Assembly: GCA_943914355.1 (NCBI GenBank)
Contig: CALUBS010000007.1
Location: 22,335 to 86,334 of the forward strand
Length of the DNA stretch: 64,000 nucleotides
Direction of reading: 5' to 3'
DNA from: an uncultured Corynebacterium sp.
GTDB lineage: Bacteria > Actinomycetota > Actinomycetes > Mycobacteriales > Mycobacteriaceae
The position numbers and the translations under genes were made by a program. The notes under the pieces were generated by a model. The model ran no database searches. It was not told the DNA's origin and was given only the letters and a program-made list of their open reading frames with translations. This document shows positions 1 through 7,102 of this stretch, piece after piece (the first letter of the stretch is position 1; each line of letters begins with the position of its first letter).

Positions 1-579
1 GCCGCGCAGAATCTCTGGAAAATTAGGCGCGGTAATTGCGGCGATGCCCACCACAGTGACAAACATGATGCCAACCAAGACGGCGGCCAGTTTTTCAAAG
101 AGTTGGTATTGCCCCAGCCACGTGAGGATAAAACACAACACGCCGGTCAGGATGGCCCACATGGTCAAGTTCGTGCCGGGAAAGAGTGCGCTTAATGCCA
201 AGCCGGTACCGGACATGGCGGCGGCGCCATAGACCAAGCCCCAGATGACAATGTAGGGCGCGAAGTACCACGAGGTCCAGCGTCCTAGCTCCCGCCAGCC
301 GTGGAACATGGTGTTTCCGGTGGCCAAGCTGTAGCGGCCGACGCCTTCCACCAGCACGATTTTCATAATCGTACCGACGATGACGGCCCATAACAGTGCG
401 TAACCGTAGCGCTGGCCGGCAATCATGGTTGCTACTAGGTCAGCGGCACCGACGCCGGTGGCCGCGGCGACCAAACCCGGACCAACGAGGGTCCATTTCA
501 CCTTTGCTTGTGGCTCAGAATCGTGTGTCTGTTGGCCTGCGGCGGAAGTTGCGCCGGTGTGGTTACCTGATTGGCTCAT
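1..579 (-). CDS. Nramp-family divalent metal transporter, N-terminal part (cut by window edge)
   Basis: The 193 N-terminal residues are visible; the rest lies beyond base 1. After a hydrophilic, Gln/Ser-rich N-terminus of about 28 residues comes a run of hydrophobic segments. The first carries GPGLVAAATGVGAADLVAT and the next has KIVLVEGVGRYSLATG, the pattern of actinobacterial Nramp-related proteins. The classical DPGN metal-binding motif of TM1 is replaced by GVGAAD, so substrate specificity (Mn, Fe, Mg or other) cannot be assumed. The ATG is preceded by AAGGAAG. It would be an integral membrane importer. No partner gene is visible next to it, and the restriction-modification genes beside it look unrelated. 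Confidence 0.75.
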   Translation of the reverse strand, partial: MSQSGNHTGATSAAGQQTHDSEPQAKVKWTLVGPGLVAAATGVGAADLVATMIAGQRYGYALLWAVIVGTIMKIVLVEGVGRYSLATGNTMFHGWRELGRWTSWYFAPYIVIWGLVYGAAAMSGTGLALSALFPGTNLTMWAILTGVLCFILTWLGQYQLFEKLAAVLVGIMFVTVVGIAAITAPNFPEILRG

Positions 580-932
580 GACACTTCCTTAAGTGGTTGT
601 GGTGTGAATCACTTAAAGGGAATGTATCACTTTCGTGAGTAAATCGCTCCTTGAGTTAACTAATTACTAACCTCCTGGACAATGCCTGGTTGAGCGCCGG
701 GAGCGACTGGAGTGAAAAGCTTGAGGTTGAAGACGACTCTATCCTCAGTGTTCTGCTGATTCTCTTGTGTCTTGAGCTGTGGTGGAGGGTACCGACTGAT
801 ATTAAAACCAAGATTTACGGTCAAATTATGTAATTCCGTCTATCTCATATTGAAATTTGATTAAACAAACTTTATCAAGGCAGAGGTAATTCAAAATTCA
901 GCAGTATCGGCTATGTACTCGATGCTATTCAG
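580..932. other. Intergenic stretch, AT-rich, possible gene remnant
   Basis: About 350 bases lie between the start of the Nramp gene and the 3' end of the restriction endonuclease gene. Base composition is clearly more AT-rich than the chromosomal genes. On the + strand one frame stays open from about 670 to 836 without a clear start codon and could encode a peptide including EDDSILSVLLILLCLELWW. I do not recognise it and treat it as a possible decayed gene end. A short palindrome GTGAATCAC sits at 604-612, upstream of the Nramp gene. No RNA gene or clear terminator was seen. Confidence 0.3.
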
Positions 933-1853
933 CTATTTAAATGGGATTTGGGGTGCTGCGACGATTGGGTCCGATTCACGGGCTTTTCGCCAGTTGACTC
1001 CATCGATGGTCACAAACTTTTCATCTTCATCTGGTTGCAGAGGAAAAAGTCGAACAGACAGGGATTCTCCTTCACCTGGAATAGGGAGTTGAAGCGCATC
1101 GGCAATTTCGCGATGAGCGTTGTAATCGCCCAAAATAACGATCCCTTCGGGCTGAAGTGCTGAGCGTGAACCTCCGTTGTAGCGTATCCGCTTCATATAG
1201 TCTTTCTGCTGCGCGACGGTCGCTACGATGCCGCGTGGGATTCTCATTTCCTGGGCTGTTCGAAATAATTCGTTCAAGCGTGCGGCGCCCGATTTGAGCG
1301 AAAGTATTCTGTCTTTGTCGTCCGGATCTAGTTGCAGAAGGGTATTCGGGGGAAATGGTTCATCAAAGTGCAGCCAGGTAATGTATTTCCTGCCCGCAGC
1401 TGAAACTGTCCGTTTTCCATCACGGTTTCCACCTTTGTTGAGTACAGAGTTATCAAACTTGATAAAGCCAACTCGGAAGCGGGAAGTTGCGTCGTCTGCG
1501 TGGCAAAGCATGCCATGATGCCCGAGTGCTTCACTAGGTATCATCCAGCCAAAACGAGACTTCGAATATTTACAATCTACTTCGTAGTCTTTGATTTCGA
1601 AGTCCATTACTTCGCCGTCATTGATTATGTCGTCAAACTCGCGTCGAATATTGATTTCTACGATTGACCCGAGATGGGCTGATTCAGTTTTGGAAAGCTG
1701 TTCAATCGAATAGCGTCCGGTGTGTTGGCCATCGTAGATTTGGTCGAAAGAATCTCGAAAAACTCTGGCGAGCCGTTTTCCATCGGGATCAACAGACTGA
1801 AATGCCTCGATGAAAAGGGGGATTGCATTTTCGGGATGGTGCGGAGTGGTCAC
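933..1853 (-). CDS. NaeI-family type II restriction endonuclease
   Basis: The 306-residue product resembles NaeI-type endonucleases. Visible blocks are DFEIKDYEVDCKYSKS (acidic/catalytic segment ending in the D-C-K pattern), GWMIPSEALG, GGNRDGKRTVSAAGR, ARLNELFRTAQ, VATVAQQKDYMKRIR and SALQPEGIVILGD. NaeI itself cuts GCCGGC as a dimer that needs a second site. Whether this enzyme has the same specificity is inference. It starts with GTG 8 bases after the methyltransferase stop, and its ribosome binding site AGGAAG overlaps that stop codon, so the two are probably co-translated with the methyltransferase first. GC content is lower than the chromosomal neighbours, which suggests horizontal acquisition. 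Confidence 0.8.
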   Translation of the reverse strand: MTTPHHPENAIPLFIEAFQSVDPDGKRLARVFRDSFDQIYDGQHTGRYSIEQLSKTESAHLGSIVEINIRREFDDIINDGEVMDFEIKDYEVDCKYSKSRFGWMIPSEALGHHGMLCHADDATSRFRVGFIKFDNSVLNKGGNRDGKRTVSAAGRKYITWLHFDEPFPPNTLLQLDPDDKDRILSLKSGAARLNELFRTAQEMRIPRGIVATVAQQKDYMKRIRYNGGSRSALQPEGIVILGDYNAHREIADALQLPIPGEGESLSVRLFPLQPDEDEKFVTIDGVNWRKARESDPIVAAPQIPFK

Positions 1854-1861
1854 AATACTTC

Positions 1862-2899
1862 CTAAGCCAAGGTTGGTTGCAATATTTGAGCTGGTTCGGC
1901 GGGCTGTTCCGATTTAGTTAGTGGGCGCTTACGCAATGCTTTTTTGATCTGTTCCCCTATAGCTTTGGCGACAGGGGGTGGGAATGCATTGCCAACTTGT
2001 CGCCATTGAGCAGTTTTCCCTCCTGCCCAGTTCCAGTCATCTGGGAATCCCTGGATCACGCCACCCATGCGGACTGTGAGGCGCGGTAATTCTTCTTCGT
2101 AGTTTAACGTGAAGTCCGAGGAAGGCGCTTCCTCCGCGATGGAAGTGCCCTTAACGCCGAGTGCCTTCCAAGCCTGCTTTGCCCGTGTGGGGCCTACGTC
2201 AGCGCCACCGTGTTTCTTGCTTCCGCCTACGAGAGTCGGTGCAACTGTGTTTGCGTTTGTAGCCCATTTCTCTGCACCTTTCCAGCCATTTTCGGCCATT
2301 AGATCTTTAAGAGCTTCTCCAACCGTTACTTGGTGAGGAATTTTGTTTGGCCACGCGAAAAACTCGGAGAACTCTTTCTTTAGAGCTACAAGGATGAAGC
2401 GAGGTCGTAGCTGCGGAACTCCGTAATCGGCAGCTTGGAGGAGCTCCCAGAATACCTGGTATCCCAACTCTTCAAGCTTGATAATTATATTTCGGCGGTA
2501 GTCAGCGAAGCGCTTTTGGCCGAGTCCTTTTACGTTTTCCAAAAGGACAGCAGGTGGGTCTATCTCATCGATCAGGCGCAGTGCCTCTGGGAAAAGATCA
2601 CGGTCATCATCGGCCCCTAACTGTTTGCCGGCAATGGAAAATGGCGGGCAAGGAACTCCTCCGGCAAAGAGATCTATTTTATGACGCCATGGTTTGCCAT
2701 CGAAGTCGTGAACATCCATTTCTAGAACGTTCCACTTTCCATGAGGTCCTGAATCTCCACGGTTGAGGCGTAGAGTCTGTGCAGCCCATTGGTCGACTTC
2801 GATGACAGCTTTGTGGGTGAATCCCGCAGTCTCTAGTCCTAGAGCTTGACCACCGGCCCCAGCACAAATTTCTAGTGAAGTTAGTTTGTTATAGGTCAC
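1862..2899 (-). CDS. DNA (cytosine-5) methyltransferase of the NaeI-type R-M system
   Basis: The 345-residue protein shows the ordered C5-methyltransferase motifs: motif I CAGAGGQALGL near the N-terminus, motif IV GGVPCPPFSIAG with the catalytic PC dipeptide, motif VI LLENVKGL, motif VIII QLRPRFILVAL, RLTVRMGGVIQGFPDDW, and motif X QVGNAFPPPVAKAIG. It should protect host DNA at the cognate endonuclease site. It begins with GTG preceded by AAGGA. It is the first gene of the pair and is transcribed away from the small + strand gene at 3017. The variable target-recognition region between motifs VIII and IX is short, about 90 residues, as expected for a mono-specific enzyme. Confidence 0.93.
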   Translation of the reverse strand: MTYNKLTSLEICAGAGGQALGLETAGFTHKAVIEVDQWAAQTLRLNRGDSGPHGKWNVLEMDVHDFDGKPWRHKIDLFAGGVPCPPFSIAGKQLGADDDRDLFPEALRLIDEIDPPAVLLENVKGLGQKRFADYRRNIIIKLEELGYQVFWELLQAADYGVPQLRPRFILVALKKEFSEFFAWPNKIPHQVTVGEALKDLMAENGWKGAEKWATNANTVAPTLVGGSKKHGGADVGPTRAKQAWKALGVKGTSIAEEAPSSDFTLNYEEELPRLTVRMGGVIQGFPDDWNWAGGKTAQWRQVGNAFPPPVAKAIGEQIKKALRKRPLTKSEQPAEPAQILQPTLA

Positions 2900-3016
2900 T
2901 GGGAAATCCTTTCTAGAAATTTCGTGATGTGGACGCGCTGGGCCCAGAGGTTCAACTATTTTACCTTTAGGAGCATATGCAGAGTGTGGACAAATTGCTA
3001 AGCGTGTGTGGAATCT

Positions 3017-3424
3017 ATGTTCGAAATGGTTGGAGGAATCTTGAGAAGTCCTAAATGGTTACGAGACGAGATTCTTCTTGTTGCTGAGGTGGGAATCAAA
3101 CTTGGGTGGCCTTCGTCTTGTCCGGAGCGAGAACTGAGTCGTGTGACCGCACTCCTGGCTGGGGGATTAATGCACGGAGACGGAGCTGAACTTGGGCCAA
3201 AGTTTAGAAACGTAAATGGGGTCGGGCGAAAATACGCTGACCTAAATAGTGCCAGGCCTTCCTATATAGGAAAGCCCACTAATGGAGGTAAAGCTACGGC
3301 TGGAATTGCAGCCCTAGCGGAGGAGGACCCTCAACTTGTCACCTATTTAGCGGAGGATGTGCGGAGGATGCTAGCGACTAGATCTTATCGAAGAAAAGAC
3401 TTGAGCTACCTACCTTTCGATTAG
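3017..3424 (+). CDS. Orphan McrA/HNH-endonuclease-like N-terminal domain protein
   Basis: This is a short protein of about 135 residues. The sequence WLRDEILLVAEVG followed by PKFRNVNGVGRKYADL and YIGKPTNGG resembles the N-terminal domain of certain McrA-like HNH endonucleases (WTRDELILAL ... FRNPNGV), but no HNH catalytic part follows. It may be a truncated nuclease or a stand-alone accessory protein. The start is uncertain: GTG at 3008, ATG at 3017 or ATG at 3026; none has a strong ribosome binding site. It is divergent from the methyltransferase, has similarly low GC, and its last 47 bases overlap the 3' end of the Nudix gene on the other strand. Function unknown. Confidence 0.5.
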   Translation: MFEMVGGILRSPKWLRDEILLVAEVGIKLGWPSSCPERELSRVTALLAGGLMHGDGAELGPKFRNVNGVGRKYADLNSARPSYIGKPTNGGKATAGIAALAEEDPQLVTYLAEDVRRMLATRSYRRKDLSYLPFD

Positions 3425-3806
3425 GGGTGAGTTTTTCCACGGCTGGAATATCCGCTGGCGCCCAGGTCAGCTCCATTGCTTCTGCGGGGGTAACCCACCT
3501 GGTTGCGTCATGATCGCTCAGGCGAAGCTCGCCGCTGATGAGCGTGCAATAAAAGGTGGTTAGTTCGATGGTGGCAAAGTCGTACTCGTAGGTGGTTGTC
3601 GTGAGCTTGGTGCCTACGTGCGCGATGAGGTTGAGTTCCTCGCGAATTTCGCGAGCTAAAGCCTGTTCGGGTGTCTCGCCCGGTTCGATTTTTCCGCCTG
3701 GAAATTCCCAATGTCCTTCTAGGGGTTTTCCGGGCTTCTTGCGGCAGGCGAGGAATCGGTTGCCATCGTGAAAGACGGCACCGACGACGCGGATGGGGTT
3801 AGACAT
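3378..3806 (-). CDS. Nudix hydrolase, MutT/8-oxo-dGTP type
   Basis: This is a 142-residue Nudix protein. The Nudix box GX5EX7REUXEEXGU is present as GGKIEPGETPEQALAREIREE, beginning near residue 38 and binding the catalytic metal. PGKPLEGHWEFPGG before it is typical of MutT-like CTP or 8-oxo-dGTP pyrophosphohydrolases, which clean the nucleotide pool. It starts with ATG. The last residues (PNRKVGSSSLFFDKI) lie in the region overlapping the orphan R-M-associated ORF and do not look like a conserved Nudix tail. The insertion of the R-M block may have replaced the original C-terminus. Exact substrate is not decidable from sequence. Confidence 0.85.
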   Translation of the reverse strand: MSNPIRVVGAVFHDGNRFLACRKKPGKPLEGHWEFPGGKIEPGETPEQALAREIREELNLIAHVGTKLTTTTYEYDFATIELTTFYCTLISGELRLSDHDATRWVTPAEAMELTWAPADIPAVEKLTPNRKVGSSSLFFDKI

Positions 3807-3841
3807 AGTTCCATTGTGCCTTGAGCTAGGAAACGCTAGAC

Positions 3842-3855
3842 AATAACGTGTTATT
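3842..3855. promoter_or_regulatory. Perfect inverted repeat, possible operator
   Basis: AATAAC-GT-GTTATT is a perfect 6+6 inverted repeat in the divergent region between the Nudix gene and the yjiH-like gene. ATAACGT recurs at 3859-3865, one and a half helical turns on. It could be a regulator site for either gene; the regulator is unknown, and the sequence does not match the HutR motif. Confidence 0.3.
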
Positions 3856-3933
3856 TAGATAACGTAATCGCAATGTTCGCGTCAGGCTGTCGCGCGGGCT
3901 TGATCATCATGCAAGCTTGAGGGGCGGTCTATC

Positions 3934-5280
3934 GTGACTTCTACTGATTCAGTTAATTCCTCCATCCAGAGCCATGACGGGGAAGTCCCGCGGCCTGAGG
4001 GACGGTGGAAACTCTTTGTTTATAGCGCCATTGGCGCGTTCGTGTTCTTCTTTCCTGTGACGTATAAGGAGAAGAACTCCATTCCTTTGGACCACATGGT
4101 CACCATCGTGCGCGATAGCATTCCGGCGGTGGTGCCGTGGCTTATTTTTGCGCTCGCCGTGTATGGAACGGTGCGTAGCTTTAGCACTGGGGCGTTTAGG
4201 CAAAGCGCGCTGCAGGCGGTCTTTGCGGTCCTCAATATCGCAGGTGCGGTCATTTCTTTCCTCATGGTCATTGACGCGCTGCCGTGGGTATTGGGTGATG
4301 AGGACTTGGTTCCCTTCTTATGGAACTCCATTGCCACGCCGGTGGGGCTTATCGTGCCCATCGGCGGTACCTTCCTGGCATTTCTTATTGGGTTTGGGCT
4401 CTTGGAATTTGTTGGGGTGCTGATGCAGCCCATCATGCGCCCGCTGTGGAAGACGCCGGGGCGCTCCGCTATCGATGCGGTGGCATCCTTTGTCGGTTCG
4501 TATTCGTTGGGCATCTTGGTCACGGACCGCGTCTATCAAAAGGGCGGTTATACAGGCAGGGAGGCTGCCGTTATTGCCACGGGATTCTCCACGGTATCGG
4601 CGGCGTTTATGGTTATCGTGGCTAAGCAGCTGGATTTGATGAATATCTGGGGCACGTACTTCGCCGTCACGCTGCTGGTGACGTTCCTGGTTACGGCCAT
4701 TACCGTGCGCATCCCGCCGCTGCGGACGATTCCGGATGAATACTGCGAGGATGCAGAGCCAGACCCGGAAAAGCCGGTGGAAGGATCGCGCTTTAAGAAT
4801 GCGTGGCGCGAGGCGATGCTGGCTCTGCAGCGTGCGCCGTCGCTGCCGCAGGCCATTTGGGATAATCTGCGCGATGGCGTGCGTATGGCCGCGGCGATCG
4901 TTCCGTCCATTATGTCGGTAGGCCTTATTGGCTTGCTGCTTGCGCGGTTTACCCCGATTTTTGAATGGATTGGGTACCTGTTTTATCCCTTTGCCTGGAT
5001 AGTGCAGCTGCCGGAGCCGGCGCTTGGCGGCAAAGCCGCGGCGATGGGCATTGCGGAGATGTTTCTACCCGCCACAGCGGTGGCAGGCAGTGACTCCATG
5101 GTGCTGAAATTCGTCATCGGGGTCGTGGCGGTCTCTGCCATCATCTTCTTCTCCGCCTTGGTGCCGTGCATTCTGGCCACCAAGATTCCGGTGAAGCTAT
5201 CCCACCTGGTCATCATCTGGTTTGAGCGCGTCGCGCTTACCATCGTGATTGCGACCCCGATTGCGCACCTCTTGTTCTGA
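3934..5280 (+). CDS. YjiH-family membrane transporter (nucleoside-recognition Gate domain)
   Basis: This is a polytopic membrane protein of 448 residues with about ten hydrophobic segments. It resembles YjiH-like proteins with Gate (nucleoside recognition) domains. A cytoplasmic N-terminus of about 25 residues is followed by paired Gate-like halves around residues 130-230 and 320-440. The start is GTG after GAGGGGCGG. YjiH-like genes are often found beside hut genes, and here the gene is convergent with hutG (4 bases between stops), so histidine or urocanate uptake is a reasonable guess. No substrate residues can be read directly, and the transport function is inference. Confidence 0.7.
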   Translation: MTSTDSVNSSIQSHDGEVPRPEGRWKLFVYSAIGAFVFFFPVTYKEKNSIPLDHMVTIVRDSIPAVVPWLIFALAVYGTVRSFSTGAFRQSALQAVFAVLNIAGAVISFLMVIDALPWVLGDEDLVPFLWNSIATPVGLIVPIGGTFLAFLIGFGLLEFVGVLMQPIMRPLWKTPGRSAIDAVASFVGSYSLGILVTDRVYQKGGYTGREAAVIATGFSTVSAAFMVIVAKQLDLMNIWGTYFAVTLLVTFLVTAITVRIPPLRTIPDEYCEDAEPDPEKPVEGSRFKNAWREAMLALQRAPSLPQAIWDNLRDGVRMAAAIVPSIMSVGLIGLLLARFTPIFEWIGYLFYPFAWIVQLPEPALGGKAAAMGIAEMFLPATAVAGSDSMVLKFVIGVVAVSAIIFFSALVPCILATKIPVKLSHLVIIWFERVALTIVIATPIAHLLF

Positions 5281-5283
5281 GTC

Positions 5284-6222
5284 TTACTGCCCGTTTACCG
5301 CAGTGAGGTGAGCATTAACGATGTCATCGATAAGCCGCGCCGCTGCCTTGGCGGTGCGGTTGTCTATGTCGAAGGTGGGGTTGAGCTCGACGACATCGAC
5401 AAGCGCGAGCTTGCCCGTCGCCGCGATGGCGACCGCCAGGGCGCGGATGCGCTCGTAGGCAACGCCGAGGCTGGCCGGGGCGGATACACCCGGCGCGGTG
5501 GAGGCGGGAAGCACGTCCAGGTCGATGGATAGGTGGACCTTGTCCGCACTGGCGGTGGCCTGGGTGGCGAGCGCGCCGCATTCGGCCGGGGTGAGGTTTA
5601 GCAGCTCCTCATCCAGGGTGTAGTTAACGCCGAGCTTATCGGCGTCGTTGAAGAGCACCGCGGTGTTATTGGGGCGGGAAATACCGAAGACGGTGTAATC
5701 AAAGTCATCGGTGAGCTGGGAAATCTGGGTAAAGGGCGTGCCCGAGGTGGCGTGGTCCGCGTGGCGGAGATCGAAGTGGGCGTCCAAGTTGATGATCGAG
5801 GTGGCACCGCGCGCGCGGAACAGGCCGCGGTGGGAGCCGAAGGCGGTTTCGTGCCCGCCGCCCAAGATGATGGGCAGGGTAGCGCTGCGGACGAGTTCTT
5901 CGACCTTGTCAGATAGGGCCTCGTGGGCGCCGTCGAGATCGTCGGCTTGGGTGGTGATGGTTCCGGCATCGGCAAGCGCGTGGCCGTGGTGGACCGCCAG
6001 GGAGCCAAGGGCTGTGCGCAGGGCGGAGGGGCCGGCGGCGGCACCTTGGCGGCCGCCATTGCGCAGCACGCCCTCATCGGAGGCAAAGCCCAGCAGGGTG
6101 ACGGGCGCGGATTCGGCCTGGTTGATGACGCTATGCCAGCGCGCGTGCTCGGCGCCGGGGCCATCGGAGCGGCCGGACCATTCGGGGGCGGGAGTAAAAA
6201 GTGGGGCTGATTCGGTATTCAT
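5284..6222 (-). CDS. hutG: Formimidoylglutamase (ureohydrolase family)
   Basis: This 312-residue arginase-fold enzyme would hydrolyse N-formimidoyl-L-glutamate to glutamate and formamide, the last step of this Hut route. The binuclear manganese ligands are all visible: H124 in GGGHE, D147/H149/D151 in DAHFD, and D234/D236 in SIDLDV. It is divergent from hutR. The ATG at 6222 has no ribosome binding site but follows a TAGTAT -10 box by 7 bases, which points to a leaderless transcript. No gene for the alternative hutF/deiminase branch is seen in the window. Confidence 0.9.
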   Translation of the reverse strand: MNTESAPLFTPAPEWSGRSDGPGAEHARWHSVINQAESAPVTLLGFASDEGVLRNGGRQGAAAGPSALRTALGSLAVHHGHALADAGTITTQADDLDGAHEALSDKVEELVRSATLPIILGGGHETAFGSHRGLFRARGATSIINLDAHFDLRHADHATSGTPFTQISQLTDDFDYTVFGISRPNNTAVLFNDADKLGVNYTLDEELLNLTPAECGALATQATASADKVHLSIDLDVLPASTAPGVSAPASLGVAYERIRALAVAIAATGKLALVDVVELNPTFDIDNRTAKAAARLIDDIVNAHLTAVNGQ

Positions 6223-6229
6223 AGTGCCG

Positions 6230-6235
6230 ATACTA
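6230..6235 (-). promoter_or_regulatory. -10 box of hutG (leaderless)
   Basis: TAGTAT on the minus strand lies 7 bases before the hutG ATG. With no ribosome binding site present, transcription would begin at or next to the start codon. Confidence 0.5.
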
Positions 6236-6270
6236 GAAGCGTGCGGCGAATTTGTCTGTCAATGGCGGAA

Positions 6271-6276
6271 TATAAT
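6271..6276 (+). promoter_or_regulatory. -10 box of hutR (leaderless)
   Basis: A perfect TATAAT lies 8 bases before GTG 6285. The spacing suggests transcription starts at or just before the GTG. This argues for that start over the upstream in-frame TTG at 6276, which would overlap the -10 box. Confidence 0.6.
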
Positions 6277-6284
6277 TGGACGTT

Positions 6285-7028
6285 GTGAGTGCTAACCGAG
6301 TCCCCGCCGCGCGCCATGCCCTAGACATCCTCAAGCTGCTATCTACTATCGATGTCCCGATTTCCGCCGCCCGTATCCAAGGCGAGCTCGGCCTGCCGCG
6401 CTCGACCACGTACCACCTGCTCGCGGAAATGGTCGATGCCGGTTTCGTCGCCCACCTGCCCGAGCACAAGACCTACGGCCTGGGGCTGGCCGCGTACTCG
6501 ATGGCCTCTGCGTATGTAACCCAGCAACCGCTGGTGCGCATGGCTACGCGCGACCTGGAGGAATGCGCACGGCTCGTTGGCGGATCCGGCCACCTTTCGC
6601 GCATGGCGGGCTCGGAGATTTTATACCTGCAGGAAGTCCGCGCGCCGGGCGCTACCTCGTTGGTTACGGAGGTGGGGGTGCGCCTGCAGGCGCATAAGAC
6701 GGCATCGGGCAGGGTGATGCTGGCACACCTGCCGGAATGGGAGGTCAAAGCCGCATTCGATACCGCGGGAGGGGAAAATTTTGGTCTCCTTAAAAAGCAG
6801 CTGGACCGGGCCCGTGCGCGTGGATGGGACCAAGAGGTGGAAGAAATCTCGCGGGGGCAGGCCTCGGTGGCGGTGCCCATCCTGGACCACCTGGAGCGGC
6901 CCGCGGCGGCCATTGCGGTGACCTACCCCGTTTCCACGCCGGGCGATAGGGTGGAGGCGCTCATCGTGGCGCTGGGCCAGGCCGCGGAGAAAGTCGCGAG
7001 GAAAATGTATCGCCAGCGCGAAAAGTGA
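6285..7028 (+). CDS. hutR: IclR-family transcriptional regulator of histidine utilisation
   Basis: This is an IclR-type regulator of about 247 residues. The N-terminal winged helix-turn-helix spans roughly residues 5-65 (ALDILKLLSTI, then LGLPRSTTYHLLAEMV as recognition helix). The rest is the IclR effector domain with SGRVMLAHL and VAVPILD. It lies between hutG and hutH, as expected for HutR, which in C. resistens was described as an activator binding a 14-bp motif. The GTG start is chosen because the perfect TATAAT sits 8 bases upstream. The effector is probably a histidine-pathway intermediate; that is inference. Confidence 0.85.
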   Translation: MSANRVPAARHALDILKLLSTIDVPISAARIQGELGLPRSTTYHLLAEMVDAGFVAHLPEHKTYGLGLAAYSMASAYVTQQPLVRMATRDLEECARLVGGSGHLSRMAGSEILYLQEVRAPGATSLVTEVGVRLQAHKTASGRVMLAHLPEWEVKAAFDTAGGENFGLLKKQLDRARARGWDQEVEEISRGQASVAVPILDHLERPAAAIAVTYPVSTPGDRVEALIVALGQAAEKVARKMYRQREK

Positions 7029-7067
7029 GGTAGCATGCGGGCAAGCGCGTTAGGCTGTGACGTGAGC

Positions 7068-7073
7068 TATATT
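7068..7073 (+). promoter_or_regulatory. Putative -10 box of hutH
   Basis: TATATT lies 29 bases before the hutH ATG, which would give a short leader of about 20 nt that contains the AGGAG ribosome binding site. No good -35 is seen, consistent with activator dependence. Confidence 0.35.
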
Positions 7074-7102
7074 TTGCTGCCCTAAAGACAACAGGAGTCA
7101 TC

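Noticed and set aside
604-612. GTGAATCAC upstream of the Nramp gene as the same operator as before lutA
   Set aside because: Only a 9-base match, no flanking similarity and unrelated genes; chance is a sufficient explanation.
6255-6269. Second HutR operator between hutG and hutR
   Set aside because: TCTG is followed by a poor match with wrong spacing (15 instead of 14 bases), so it is not reported as a site.
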